A DNA stretch of 64,000 nt from Rhabdophis nuchalis (GCA_039707465.1 CM077645.1:66909850-66973849), one strand, 5' to 3'; shown: positions 47,343-59,336, counted from the first letter of the stretch. Made by a program: numbers and translations. The notes: generated from the letters alone by a model not told the origin.

Positions 47343-48213
47343 AGTGCTGCTCGCTGAAATGCAAGAGACCCAACCTGATCGCCCGAAGCGCCATCCAGTT
47401 AATGCTCATGGCCGAATCCTCCAGGGACCATAGTCCCTACGTGAAGTGGGATCCCATATGTGCTCCCCACCCCGAAAGACTAGCGTCAGTGGTGATGGTC
47501 ACTCTATCCTCCACCCTGAAGAGGTAACCCTGTAACATGGCCTGTGACTTCCACCATCCCAGGGAACGCCTGACCTGTCCAGGTAAGGACACCCACAGTA
47601 ACGAGTGACTGACCCTCCTCTGTTGGTAAGGGAGAAGGAACCACTGGAGTTCTCTTGAATGTAAGCACACCCAGGGGACATTAGAGATGGTGGACACCAT
47701 CTTCCCCAGAAGTTTGGAGAGGACAGCAAGGGATGGTCTGGGCTTCATCTCCCGCACCATCTGGTGAATGCTCCGGAGCCTTTCCTCTGAGAGGAACACC
47801 TGGCCCAGCCTGGGACTGATCCAGTCTCCCAAATGCAGGATTCTGGTGGAGGGGGAAAACTGGCTCTTGGCCTCGTTGATGGAGAAGCCATGAGTCCGGA
47901 GAACCCCTATGGTGGTAGAAAGGTCTTGAACGGCCCCTTCGTATGAACAGGATTGCACCAAAATATCGTCCCAAGTATAATTGCACCCGGATCGGAATGG
48001 AATGCAGGTGGCCAGACCATACCTGACCGTGGCCAATACCCAGTTATCGGTGGTCGTGGCCTCCCACTGCTCAGCAAAGCGTTGCAAATGACTGCCGATG
48101 GGGGGGTCGACCCCGGCCAAATTATTGATGACGGTAGTAGCGGTTACCACCACCTCAAAATGGCCGCTTTGATTGACCCCCTCGAGGTGAGCGGTATCTC
48201 TGCTGGTTGTTAA
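47330..48213 (-). pseudogene. DIRS reverse transcriptase / RNase H relic with RT-core deletion
   Basis: The frame reads LQRFAEQWEATTTDNWVLAT then VRYGLATCIPF (start of DIRS RT). It jumps abruptly at about 47,975 to TWDDILVQSCSYEGAVQD, the segment around the catalytic DD box, so the RT fingers and palm motifs in between are missing. It continues with LRTHGFSINEAKSQFSPSTR, LHLGDWISPR and the RNase H start TITTDASLSGWGAHMG. A stop follows at about 47437, then GLWSLEDSAMSINWMALRAI in the same frame. The deletion makes this copy unable to reverse-transcribe on its own. Confidence 0.82.
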
Positions 48214-49779
48214 ACTGCTGTCCAAACACCCCTTGCAGGCGGTAACCCAACTGAGAGAAATTGGATCGGGAGAAGCCTCCAAATTCTTGGCCCCTGAACT
48301 GCTGTCTCCTGGGGAATGAATATAGACCTGGATGGCCAAACCCTTTCTTGGGGTTAGAGAGGAGGGTCTTCCACTTATCTTTCCCTTCTACCAATAAAGG
48401 GGAAAGGGCATCACCGAACAGCGTCTCTCTGGTGAAGGGAGCTGATGCCAGCTTCTATTTATGTTTAATATCCGACTGCCATTGCCTCAGCCATAGCAGT
48501 CGTCTGGAAGCAATGTTGGATGTCATCGCCTTCGCCGAGAAGCACGCAGCAGTTAGGGCAGCATCCCCCATGAACTGGACCGCCACCACGATTTTATTAA
48601 GGTCCTGGTGTGCACGAGCATCGCCAGCCGGGATCCTCCCCTGAAGCTGCTGCAGCCAAAATTGGCTGGAGCACGCAAAGAAAGAGGCCGCTGTGGATGC
48701 GTGCACAGACCAGGCTGAGGCCTGATGGCCTCTACGGAGTACTTGGTCAGCGGGCCTGTCCTCCAGCTTTAACAAGTTCTCCTGACCCCCCCAGGAGGGC
48801 GGGGGCAGAGTACAGGGCGGCGATCAAACGGTCCACTGTGGGCCAGGCCAAGGTCTTGTCCAATGCTTCGGCCGTTGTGTAGAACTGCTTGTCATTGGCT
48901 GAAGGGGTGGGCCCCGAGGTTGGCGAGGTCCATTGCCTCTGTATGGCATCGATGAAGATCTGTGGGGCGGGTATGTTATCTGCCTTGATTGTCTGTTCCA
49001 CGAACCAGGCCTTGGCAGATGTGGATGGGGTCGGAGCGGCCGTCGGCTGAGCAGCAGGTTCAAGGTCGGACACGGCCCTGGCCTTGGTCAGCAAGGGCTT
49101 AAACAGGAAAGAGGCCGGACTTGGATGGCTTTTCTGTGTCCTGGTCCTCATCTCCCGACAGCTTGGCATCAGGAATCTCGTCGTCCTCGGACATGGGTGA
49201 AGAGCTGCGCTCCTGTGCCATCGGGGAGAGATGGTGAGAGGAAGGTGCCACTGACAGAGTCTGGGCCGGAACGCGGCCCTGTGAAGGAATCACAGCCTGC
49301 TCCCGGGACTGCAGGCCTGCTGCAATGCCTTGGCAGATTGCCTCCGTTATGTAGTCCTGGATACTCGAAGGCACAGCCTGGGCCTGCATGGTGAGCAGAG
49401 GGGGATTAACTGGGGGCCAGTATCCCTCCTGGTGCAGGCCTGCAGCGGTGGGCGTGAAGGTGGCCTCAGCAGTCCCGGCCAGAGCCAGGCGGGGAGTCGA
49501 GCCCCAGATGCCAGAGGTGTCAATAGGTACCACGGGGCTAAAGGACCCAGGAGCCAGGCTCAGGTGAAGTGGAGCCATTTGGGCCATGCACACTGCAGTC
49601 GAGGGGCCCACTGCTGGAGCCTGAGGGGCTAGGCCTTGGTCATCCCTCAGAGAGGGCCTGGCATCCACTGGAATGGTGCTCTTTGAAGGCCTGGGAGCGG
49701 AGGCCGACCTGCTGGAAGACTTGGACTTCACCTTTGCCTTGGAAGGCTTAGGAGGAGGGGAGACTTCAGATGGCTTCAC
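48155..49779 (-). pseudogene. DIRS gag-like relic
   Basis: Frames at 49779-49099, 49169-48747, 48775-48455 and 48394-48155 overlap in order and look like one protein broken by at least two frameshifts and an in-frame stop after WQSDIKHK. Near the end are LFGDALSPLLVEGKDKW and a Gln/Arg/Phe-rich tail (RRQQFRGQEFGGFSRSNFSQ), features of DIRS gag proteins. The upstream open frame at 50435-49776 is Pro/Arg-rich and may be leader sequence. Confidence 0.72.
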
Positions 49780-50573
49780 AAGGAACAGGCACTAATGAGC
49801 CTCAAGGGAGGCCCTGATAGCAGCAGCGCTGGAACCAGCAGGAGAAATGTCAGACATGGTCGGGCCTGGTCTGCAAAATCGCGGCTGTGATGAATGTGCG
49901 CTCCAAAATGGCGCCCAGGGTCCTCCTGTGACTGTGGCAGGGCCTGGCCATGCCTCCCAGCAACAAACGGCCCGCTGCGAGGCTTAAAATGGAGGGTGCG
50001 GCCTGTGAAAGCGCTCCGGAGAGCGACTGGCATCCCGACGAGCTGACCTGGCTGCCCGGGCATCTCCGAGCCTGCTGCCGTGATCCGAGGAAGCGTGGTC
50101 GGCGGTGGAAACCTCTGTGACGATCGGGAAATCCGATCCCCTAAGCGGCTGCCGCCAGACTGGAAAGAGCCACGCCACGCATCGGCGCAACGAACGGAGC
50201 GCGTGGGTGGCTGGGGAAGCCCTTCTGAGGCAGGGAAGCCCCGCGCGGCTCCTGAAGGTGTCCGAAGATCCATGGGGATGAAAGGCGGCCGCAGCAAGCT
50301 CTCCGGGGCAGAAGAGGCCTCATAGCAAAGGCTACACACAGGCCGCCCCCAATCCAGGCCTCTCTTCAAGCCACCCCTCAGGTACAGGTTCAGGTTCAGC
50401 CAAATGGGAGAGCAAGAAGGAGGCGCTTGGGACAAGTCCCTTGGCCAGCAAAAAAAACCCCAGAGGTGAGTGGAGCAGTGGAGGGGTGGCAGGCCTACCT
50501 ATTCCAAACGTCAGAGATAGAAATTGCTTATATCAGGAGAAGATACTGGACCAGTGCCAGAGATAGACTGAGT

Positions 50574-50703
50574 CGGAAAACTGGGCAAGGCTTTTCCTAG
50601 AGGGGTTATATAGTATGCCTAATTAATTAGTAAACAGACTCAGTCCAATCAGAGTGAAGCTAGGTTCAACCCATACATGGATGCTATCTCCACCCTTATT
50701 GAG
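50574..50703. repeat. Inverted terminal repeat of the DIRS element (right on + strand)
   Basis: Inverse complement of the left repeat: TAGTAAACAGACTCAGTCCA and CCATACATGGATGCTATCTC are shared. It ends CCACCCTTATTGAGA. Confidence 0.9.
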
Positions 50704-51609
50704 AACTGAATGGTTCTTCAAGTCTTCAGAGTCTATGATCTGCCACAAAAAGGATACAACCATTTTCCAGTTTTTGGGAAATTATGGAAGTCTAAGATAT
50801 ACTGCAGACAAGAATCTATACATAGTCACAAGGCAATCTATAGATTTCCTCTAGATTACCTTGAGGTACCATAGAAATCTATTTATATAAGAATATTGCT
50901 TCACTGTAGATCCTGTAATGTTCTTTACACTGTGAACTGAGTGAAGCAGCATACTGTAAAATCTATTTAACTACCAAATAATGGATAGTTTAGAATGCTG
51001 AAATATATTGCCCGACTTCAACAGCAGGAAATGTGGAATGAGCCATCTTGTGTTAATAATTATTTTAAGTCAATATGGTATGTGGAGAAAAAATGACTTG
51101 TGGTTACTATGGCAGATGTGAAAGACTATTGTTTGTTGCAAGCATATTTGTGCCTCTATCCATAATCTTGTGAATATATTGTAAATTCAAACTTCAATCC
51201 ATAGCATTTAGAAGTTTCTTGGGTATATAGCTTATGTCTCATTGTATCCTCAAAAGCTTAAAATTACCTCAGATTGCTTTGTATATATTATCATACTATG
51301 TTGACTCAGATACTTGCTGTTGATTATGCCACTGGTGATTTAGAGGTTTCAACCAACTGATCTGTTGAATATATTGTGCATATTTCAACTGTCATTAAGC
51401 AGCTAGTCATTAAACTGAGAAGTTTTTCCTGATTATTTCAGCCCCATGAGTCTTAAGCATAATTGAAAAGACATTTTGTACCAGCTCTTCCTTGGTAGTA
51501 AGGTGCTCATAGATTAACATTAATCAAGGTGCTTCTGAATTGAAAGGATTAGCTGGTGACATCACCATTACTCAGGGGACACCTAAGTAGTATCCTTTCA
51601 TGTTCCTGA

Positions 51610-51780
51610 TATTTTCCTACCAACGTGATACCTATTTATCTACCTGCATTTGCATGTTTTCAAACTGCTATGTGTACACGAACTGGAACAAATTGATGGG
51701 AACTCATTCTGTCATGAGGCTCACACTGTTTGGTTTTTGAACTGCTGAGCTATCACCTCCCAATAGTCTCCTGAGTTCGC
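51610..51780 (-). mobile_element. Old SINE relic
   Basis: TTTTCAAACTGCTATG, GAACTGGAACAAATTGATGG and GAACTGCTGAGCTATCACC are diverged equivalents of segments in the SINE at 58425-58748. Confidence 0.45.
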
Positions 51781-52429
51781 ATCCTAACCACATTAGTTCC
51801 CATGTCCCCATTATTATTTACTTAAATGTATCAGCTGCCCAATTTCAGTCTATCAAATCAATTTAGAATATATTGGAGTCAGAAAATGTCAACTGTGTTG
51901 AAAAGCATTGATAGACTTCCCAATGTTTCTAGTGAGCAGAAAAATAAGAAAAGATATACCGGTATTCTGTTTTCAGAAAACTCTTAACTTGAACTAACCA
52001 GATCATTTCAGGATGCCAAATGAGGTCATTTGTGAAGAACTCTATGTGTAACCTCTGTGGTGGAAAAGTAGAATGCGAATCTAAGATACTTCTAATTTTT
52101 AAACATTTTGTATACAAAGTATTTTAAAATCTTTACTGTCAGATTTTAATTTTTTAAAATAGGTTATTAATCTGTCCTGTATGTTTCAGACTATGATAAT
52201 TTCAGTCTGAGATACATTATATTGGTCACCTTTGAAATGGGTGATGAAATGTTGTATATTTTTTATTAACTGAATTTAGGATTCCAGCGGGACCCATGTG
52301 GCAAGATAGATCATGATGTGATTGTACTTTTCACTATCTATTCACTAACTGTTAAATGTGAACTAGGATTTTAATATAACTAGGCCTTTATGGGTGGTGC
52401 AACAAAGTATATATTTAAACGATATCCCG

Positions 52430-52710
52430 ATATCCATACCATCACGGACCTATGACTCTTCCGTCGGATGTTAAAAGCACATTTCTTCCATCTAGCCGGC
52501 CTGACATAGACTAGGGAATAATTTTAAATTTGATATTTATTGGTTTTAATTCTATTTATCCAAATTTTAGCACAGATTTAATTAATTTAATTATTTTTTA
52601 TACTTTGTATATTGTTGGGTTTTTATCTTCTGTGCACCGCCCTGAGTCCCTTTTAGGTGAAATAGGGCGGTATATAAATCGAATAAATAAATAAATAATA
52701 AATAAAACTA
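52430..52710 (+). mobile_element. LINE 3' end (L2/CR1 clade)
   Basis: It starts near ACCATCACGGACCTATGACT, has GCACCGCCCTGAGTCCCTTT and GGGCGGTATATAAATCGAAT, and ends in an ATAAATAAATAAT tail. Confidence 0.8.
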
Positions 52711-53368
52711 TTCTTAATTAGGTTATGTTTGCATGGTCTATCCCAACATTTACTTTCTTGCAATCTGGATTGCTGTGATTACGTTGACATTGGCTTGATC
52801 TAGCAGTGTTATGTTCCCTCCCTCCAGTGCATGGCATTTCAAGAAAGCTAAAATTAAATCTTTATTCTGGGTTTATTATTTAGGATTTTTCTTTCTTTCA
52901 GTTATATTTATAGATCTGCTTAGCCTGGTCCATTTGAAATACTTTATTCTTTCTTCATTCCAGGCATACTTTTATAAAGGCAAACTTGAGCAGTGCATTA
53001 ATATTTTTAGAATTACAATGTCAGCCAACTTTAATGGGATTTTTCCAATATGAAATTGAAAAATGGAACCTGAATTTTCTGGTTGTCTTTTGGATCTGAA
53101 AGATAACTTTAAAATATATGAAAACCCTTTTACAAAGAATACGCCTTGTGAAATCACAACAAGCTATCAGATAGAAGAGCTTTTAGAGAAGGATACAGAA
53201 AACTAGCAATTAAAGCATATTGAAAAAGAAATACCTATTGATCACACTGAAGTAATTTACTAGTACTAATCGTTGACAGCAATGTTTGTCATCTGTTGAT
53301 ATGATATTCTAAAAAAATTATTTTTTCAGAAAATATATTCTAATGTATTTCCATTTGTTTCTGTCCAG

Positions 53369-53485
53369 TTCTTCTGTTCCTGATGTTTCCGTTAAATTGG
53401 AACCTGATGTGGATTCTTTCACAAAACCACTGACCACAGTCCTCTGTGATGATACTCTTGATGTTACTGAGCTGACCACAGCAAG
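53369..53485 (+). CDS. Internal exon 'D' of the same gene (39 codons, phase 2-2)
   Basis: A 117-bp exon follows a strong acceptor (TTTGTTTCTGTCCAG) and ends at GCAAG|GTAGGA. AG from the giant exon plus its first T gives Ser. The frame then reads SSVPDVSVKLEPDVDSFTKP and LTTVLCDDTLDVTELTTA, leaving AG over for the next exon. It has the same phase (2-2) and composition (acidic, Ser/Thr/Asp-rich) as the giant exon 29.2 kb upstream. No domain is recognised. If the gene is TACC2, the exon carrying the conserved SDSEEAFETPE signature should lie further downstream; it is not in the remaining 10.5 kb. The exon is supported by signals and phase; the link across 29 kb is inference. Confidence 0.75.
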
Positions 53486-55356
53486 GTAGGATAAGATATT
53501 AACTATAGTTTTAAGACCTGTGTGAACAAGGATATATTGAATGTGCTAATTAATTCAGTGTCTTTATTTAAGTCACACAAAATTAAGGCAGTTGTAATAG
53601 AGTTGTCTTCACATGGTACTTCTAACATGTCCCGAATTGCTATGGGCCATCCTGAGGTAAACAGAATTTGTCAAATTAAGACAGATTCAAATACTTGTTG
53701 TGTTCCTGTCATAGAAGTAATTTAATTCTGGAAAATAGGATCTAATAGATTGGATCCTTGGCTTTCTAGCTTAACAGCCTGGTAAGAGCCTACAACACAT
53801 AATGCTTTTCAGTGTAGTAGCAAAATCACAGTACACAAATGCATTGTTTTATTGTATATGTGCACCATCTGCTCATAGATCCCAAGGGCCATAATCTCAT
53901 ATCATGTTTCCGTGTTGGATGGCACATGGCTTTCAGACACATAAAAAAATCAGTAGTTTCTCCATTGACTGTGCTAAATCTTGACCTAGGCAATTAAGAA
54001 TTGGCTATCCTATCTATGTAGCTGTGAGGGAGAACAAAGAGAGCCAAGTAAGCAATAGGAACACTTTTCATTCATTGAATACAAACTTGATGGTTTTTAG
54101 GACTCCAAAAGATTTTTACATTAAAATAAAATAAACAGCCAGTAAAATTGCAGTCATATGTACTTACCGTTCTAGTCAGCATTATGTTTTAGTGAAAGCA
54201 ATTTTGCCCAGATGTAGTGCTTATCCTGACAATAGATTTGTGGAACTAAGAACTCCCAGGCGAGTGCTGGAAGGAGAGGAAACCTGGGGTGGGTCAATTC
54301 CCTACTTATACTAATTCATCATTCATTAGCCTGAGCAATTCTGTATTTGCAGATGGATATTTTAAAAGCGTTGTTACCAGCTGGTACCTCTGAGTGGTTA
54401 TGTAATGCTTTTCTGACCCATTAAAAATACTAGAAACAATAAAAAATGTTGATAACTTAAGAACCACTAGTTTCATTCCGCAAATGAATATAGCGAAATG
54501 CAGGATATTCATTTGGAAATACTAATCAGTAGTTGCCACAGCTTTGAACAAGGCATCAGATCAAATAAACTGTATTTTCACGTGTAGTGAACTTAAGATG
54601 AAAGACTTGCATTCACTGAACTTTTCCTATACTGTTGGAAAAGGGAAAGGGATAGGAAAGGGTCATTTCTAAAGTGAAAAACAATCAGAACCTTCTGACT
54701 AGAGAAAACAAGGAAGAAGATTTGGGAGGGGGGGATTTGGGCATATTAGCAAATGTTGTTCCTGGAATAATGATCTCATTTTTACTTTCATCATCCTTAT
54801 GTCATTGTTTAAATTCATTATCTTGTCCAGTCACATTACTTTGTGGGTTTTTTTTCCTCCCAGTGGTAAAGAATTATCCAGAAGGTGTTCTGTAACACTA
54901 GTTAAAATTACCCTGTTTATATAGCATATTTTCCAACTGTTTCTTCCATTGAGTGTTCCCTGATTCTACATGAAAGCTTTCCAAAAATGCTTCAGCAATT
55001 ACTGATTTATAGCTGCTTTGGTAATAAATTCAAGCCTTCTTCCCTTTACATTATCAGTCCTTTTTATGGTTGTGTTTTACTGCTTATCCATAAAAGCTGA
55101 CCTGCAATTCTGATATGTACTGAATATGTATTAGTTTGGGGGGAAAAGTAATGTTTTGCTAAATGGCTACTTATGGAAGTGTATATTAGGACTCAGGTGC
55201 TGTCTTTCTATCTATCCAGGGAAGATGTAAACTATTCTGCTTCAAAAAACTATATACCATTTCCCAATCCCAGAAGTAACATATCATTCAGCACGGTAGG
55301 AAAGGCAAGGAAAATTCTGCATGTTAAATGCCCAAATCCTGTTCCATTTTCTAGAA

Positions 55357-55449
55357 CAGGGGTCTCCAACCTTTGCAACTTTAAGTCTGAAGGACTTCAG
55401 CTCCCAGAATTCTCCAGCCAGCAAAGCTTGCAAAGGTTGGAGACCCCTG
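55357..55449. mobile_element. Palindromic hAT-type MITE with 8-bp TSD
   Basis: Ends CAGGGGTCTCCAACCTTTGC and GCAAAGGTTGGAGACCCCTG are flanked by TTCTAGAA at 55349-55356 and 55450-55457. Confidence 0.9.
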
Positions 55450-55549
55450 TTCTAGAAGACATTGAGCTATTAATCAGAATGTTATAAAGGTCTTAGCATT
55501 GCTGAAATAGGTAATATAATTTAAAATCTCAGAATTATATATTCCTAAT

Positions 55550-55830
55550 ACATTTGTACAGGATGAGCTCCCATTACTTGTCCCAGCTTCTACCAACCTA
55601 GCAGTTTGAAAGCATGTAAAAATGCAAGTAGAAAAATAGAAACCACCTTTGGTGGGAAGGTAACAGGGTTCCATGCACCTTCAGCATTTAGTCATGCTGG
55701 CCACATGACCACAGAGACATCTTCGGACAGCGCTGGCTCTTTGACTTTGAAATGGAGATGATCACTGCCCCCTAGAGTTGGGAATGACTAGCACATATGT
55801 GCAAGGGGAACCTTTACCTTTAATACATTT
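55550..55830 (+). mobile_element. SINE (tRNA-derived family of 58425), + orientation
   Basis: ACTTGTCCCAGCTTCTACCA, CTAGCAGTTTGAAAGCATGT, AGTCATGCTGGCCACATGAC, GACATCTTCGGACAGCGCTG and GTGCAAGGGGAACCTTTACC appear in the order of the minus-strand copy at 58425-58748, without the tRNA-like head. Confidence 0.75.
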
Positions 55831-56907
55831 GTATATAAAAATACTCATTATAAAAGTAGACAGAAATGCTGAACTAAATCAAGATGGATGATTTACTTAC
55901 TTTTTCCTGGTCCTGAAGAGTGGTCCTCTTTCAGCCATTCAAAAGGTCCTCTTTTTGTAAATTTTATTTAAAAAACCCAGAAGTAATATTCTGAATTTGG
56001 TTTTAATAGAGAGCAAATGAAAACCTCTTGAAAGAGTCTTTTACCAAGGGAGTATGACATTGAACATATGTTTGAATCCAAAGCTGAATTCTTTGGGGGA
56101 AAAACAGGGAAGACAAACCAACTTCCCCCTTCTTCCTGGGATGTTGTACTGTTCCAAACTAGCTCTTATCCTATACAGCAACTGTAAGTTACAAAACAAC
56201 AAACATATAATACAAAGAATTTTGCCAGCCCAGTCACCCCAATATTTGGTGGCAAATGGAAATAATTAAGATAAAACTGGGTATGCTGAGTTGGGCTAAT
56301 AATTATAAACAGATTACCCAGGTAAAGGTATGTGATCATTTGTCAGGCCTTTTGACAGCTATCTAAAACCTAAACGATTTCCCTCCCCCGAAACATTGTT
56401 CCCACAAGATTGATTTTAGCAAGATTTATTAAGGTTAAAAGAGCAGTGCACTGATTTCATTTTAAAATCATTATCTCAATAGAAATTGCCTGAATCTTTG
56501 ATCACCAGGGAATACTAAGCCTGGAGACTAGAGTAGGAAGTCAAGAAACCTGGAAGAAGCCAATGACAATCACTTCTTGAACATTAAAACAAATTGCAAA
56601 AATGTGTTTATGAATTAATTAGGAGTTGTAGACAACTCAAGAGCATCTTTATTTAAATAGATCAACATTTCTAGAATAGGAAGTATTTCCAGAATGAGAA
56701 ACTTGCCAGATGGCCCAGCATCAATAATAGCATCAATCAATTAATGCTGTTCATCATAGCATCTTTTCTGCATGCCCAAAAGAAGGGTGTGGGTCAGGAA
56801 TGTAAGGATCACTCATGCTTATTCTGTTATTTTATCAAGAATAACCATGTAAACTAAATTGCATTTATCTCCAAATGTATGGAACAAACTTCAAAGTAAC
56901 AGAAATT

Positions 56908-57205
56908 ACTGTATTTTTCGGACTATAAGTCGCTCCAGACTATAAGACACACCTAGCTTTTCAGGAGGAAAACACAGGGGAAAAAATCAGACTATGCCTC
57001 CCAGTATCCATCCGGTATATTTGCTGCCATAGTGACCCCTTTGCCACAGCCCATTTGCCACTGCCACCGCCACAACCCATTCTAGAACAGAGGATTGGCA
57101 TGCACCCCCCTCCCCGCCACAATATTTGCTGTATAAGATGCACAGACCTTTCCACCCACATTTTTGGGGAGGAGGGTGTACGTCTTATACTCATAAAAAT
57201 ATAGT
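56908..57205. mobile_element. TIR element (ACTGTATTTTTCGGACTATAAG family)
   Basis: The left end ACTGTATTTTTCGGACTATA and right end CGTCTTATACTCATAAAAATA(TAGT) are partial inverse complements. GTATAAGATGCACAGACC in the interior repeats the terminal theme. The exact superfamily is not clear to me. Confidence 0.6.
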
Positions 57206-57229
57206 ATATATATCAGGATGCTATTAGAC

Positions 57230-57480
57230 TAGGAATAGGAATAATTGGAAGGGACCCTGGAAGTCTTCAAGTCCAACCCCCTGCTTAGGTAGGAAATCTA
57301 TACCATTTCAGACAAATGGTTCTCCGATCTCTTCTTAAAAACTTCCAGTGTTGGAACATTCACAACTCCTGGAGGTTGGAAGACCTGCCATCATGTCACC
57401 CAGAGGCTTTCTTTTCATTAAGATAGATATACTCAATTCTAGCAATCGTTCTTTATATGTTTTAGCCTCCAGACCAACAT
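57230..57480 (-). mobile_element. CR1 LINE 3' end, minus orientation
   Basis: GGAAGGGACCCTGGAAGTCT, CAAGTCCAACCCCCTGCTTA, TTCAGACAAATGGTTCTCCG and CCAGTGTTGGAACATTCACA are the inverse complement of the CR1 ends elsewhere in the window. Confidence 0.8.
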
Positions 57481-57638
57481 TGAAATTGTGCACATCCAAA
57501 GTATTTCTCTTTTTATTTAGGTGGGCAAATTATTTCTGGTATTTATTTATTTTTATATGCAGAGCATAGAAGGATAAGCATGTGTTACAAAATGTCAATT
57601 GTGTATTTCACAACTGACTAATGCACATGCCATTAAAA

Positions 57639-57773
57639 CAGGGGTCCCCAACCTTTGCAACTTTAAGTCTGAAGGACTTCAACTGCCAGAATTCTCCAGC
57701 CAGCAAAGCTGGCTGGAGAATTCTGGGAGCTGAAGTCCTTCAGACTTAAAGTTGCAAAGGTTGGGGACCCCTG
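57639..57773. mobile_element. Nearly perfect palindromic hAT-type MITE with 8-bp TSD
   Basis: Ends CAGGGGTCCCCAACCTTTGC and GCAAAGGTTGGGGACCCCTG. The arms continue inward (TTTAAGTCTGAAGGACTTCA) to a centre near GCAAAGCTGGCTGG. Flanked by CATTAAAA at 57631-57638 and 57774-57781. Confidence 0.92.
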
Positions 57774-58424
57774 CATTAAAAGCCATCTCCCTCCCAACCC
57801 ACCATTCCTTTTTTAGAATTTAATTTAACATTTTCTTTTCCTTTTAGTACAAATATAGAACTTGTAGAACAGTTGGCCTATATACAAATACTATAACAGG
57901 GAGTAGGCCAATCGCACTGTTTTTTGTGGTAATACAAATCAGAAAACACATGTGCTGGAGCATTGAAATGCAGTGAAAATTAAATGTACATTTGAGCTTC
58001 TTAAGTCTCACAAACAACTTGGCCTTATTGCAGTTGTTAATATAGATACTGGCACTTTTTCCTCATGGAAAGAACTTAATCTATCATTTGCTCAATGTGC
58101 CCAATTTATGAATTAGCAAGAAAAGACGCCGGTAATTGAACTGTTTGTCCTATATTTGGAATATGTTAGCATTTATCCAACTTTTAGAAAATCTAAACAT
58201 ACTGTATCTACCAAGACATAAACCTCAATGACCTTTGGTCTTATTTGTCAACTGGAATTCATCCCCAAAATGTGCCTAACATGCTTACATTAATTACTTA
58301 TCTTGTAATTAGTGACCAGATTTTAGGTAAAGCACATAACATATGGACAGATAGGCCATTATGAATGCAAAGAAATAAATGCACAAATATTGATTTTTCT
58401 TTTGTATAAATAAGATTAAAGGTA

Positions 58425-58748
58425 AAGGTTCCCCTCGCACATATATGCTAGTTGTTCCTGACTCATCTCCGTTTCAAATCTGAAGAGTCAGCGCTGTCTG
58501 AAGACGTCTCTGTGGTCATGCGGCCTGCATGACTTAACACAGAAAGCGCACCGAACACTATTACCTTCCCACCCAAGGGGGTTCCTATTTTTTCTGCTTA
58601 CCTGCTTTCGAACTGCTAGGTTGGCAGAAACTGGGACAAGTAACGAGAGCTCACTCCGTTACATGGCGCTAGGGATTCAAACCGCCAAACAGCCAACTTT
58701 TCTGATTGATAAGCTCAGCGTCTTAGCCACTGAGCCACCACGTCCCTT
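58425..58748 (-). mobile_element. tRNA-derived SINE, nearly full length
   Basis: Minus strand from 58748: GGGACGTGGTGGCTCAGTGG (A-box-like) and GGTTTGAATCCCTAG (B-box-like), then the body to GAGGGGAACCTTTACC at about 58430. The copy at 55550 is the other orientation. Confidence 0.82.
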
Positions 58749-58949
58749 TTTAAATAAGATTATATTCCCCTGAATTCAGTTCCCCCTGAGGATTTACAAA
58801 GAAATTCTAATGATTGCAGGACTTATACAAAATAGATGAATGCAGAAAAAATGAAAGCTGTAGGATTCCAAAGGCAGCATTCCATTATTTGATGCAATTA
58901 AAGTTATACAGTGTAATGTTACAATTTGTACTTTGGGAAATTAACAGTA

Positions 58950-59336
58950 CAGGTTAGTCCTTGACATATGACCACAATTGAACCCAAAAATTATGTTGCT
59001 AAGTGAAACCTATATTAAATAAAACTTGCCTCATTTTACAGCCTTCCTTGTATCAGTTGTTAAGTGAATCACTGCAATTGTTAAGTTAGTGACACAGCTG
59101 TTAAGTGAATCTGGCTTCCCCATTGACTTTGCTTGTCAGAAGGGTACCAACGGTGATCACATTTATGCAACTGTCATAAATAAGAATCCATTGCAAAGAG
59201 CCCAAATTTTGATCACATGACCATGGGGATGCTACAATGGTTGTAAGTGAGAAAAATGGTCATAGGTCATTTTTTTCAGTGTTGTTATAACTTTGAATGG
59301 TGACTAAATGAACTGTTGTAAATCGAGGACTATCTG
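58950..59336 (+). mobile_element. Mariner/Tigger-like element with TA target
   Basis: Starts CAGGTTAGTCCTTGACATAT and ends AAATCGAGGACTATCTG, flanked by TA at 58948-58949 and 59337-59338. The interior matches 36531-36910 and 59482-60198. Confidence 0.8.

Larger units (their letters stand above)
45245..50703 (-). mobile_element. DIRS-type tyrosine-recombinase retrotransposon, degenerate, internally deleted
   Basis: A 5.46-kb element in minus orientation. On that strand the order is inverted terminal repeat (50703 to about 50574), gag-like frames (49779-48155), RT/RNase H remnant (48339 to about 47330), a conserved stretch after RNase H, tyrosine recombinase (about 46800-45684), internal complementary region (45631-45541) and terminal repeat (45400-45245). 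Inverted ends, a joined internal complementary region and a YR instead of an integrase together define the DIRS order. Multiple stops and frameshifts, and loss of the reverse-transcriptase core, show it is inactive. It sits in the large intron, opposite to the host gene. Confidence 0.9.
24131..53368. other. 29.2-kb intron between the giant exon and exon D
   Basis: It contains the SINE at 24360-24600, hAT at 25105-25425, microsatellite cluster at 26386-26597, CR1 and LINE relics, the hAT pair at 28092-28712, a CpG-rich block at about 37200-38030, mariner-type MITEs at 36531-36910 and 40759-40988, Helitron B (42551-43326), hAT at 43482-43660 and the DIRS element (45245-50703). Beyond those I see nothing recognisable in 25440-26380, 26900-28080, 28730-29750, 30910-31300, 31570-32900, 33650-34730, 35350-36520, 38040-40750, 41000-41780, 42120-42540, 43670-45240, 50710-51600 and 52720-53368. 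The 142-aa frame at 41196-41624 has no family signal. Confidence 0.6.

Noticed and set aside
45370..50435. Plus-strand frames of 60-150 aa across the DIRS element
   Set aside because: All recognisable DIRS proteins read on the minus strand; plus frames are shadows in GC-rich sequence.
55220..55295. Possible extra exon (REDVNYSASKNYIPF...) between TCTATCCAG and ACG|GTAGGA
   Set aside because: It can take phase 2 from exon D, but it would leave in phase 0, breaks the 2-2 pattern, and the peptide shows no recognisable similarity. Needs RNA evidence.
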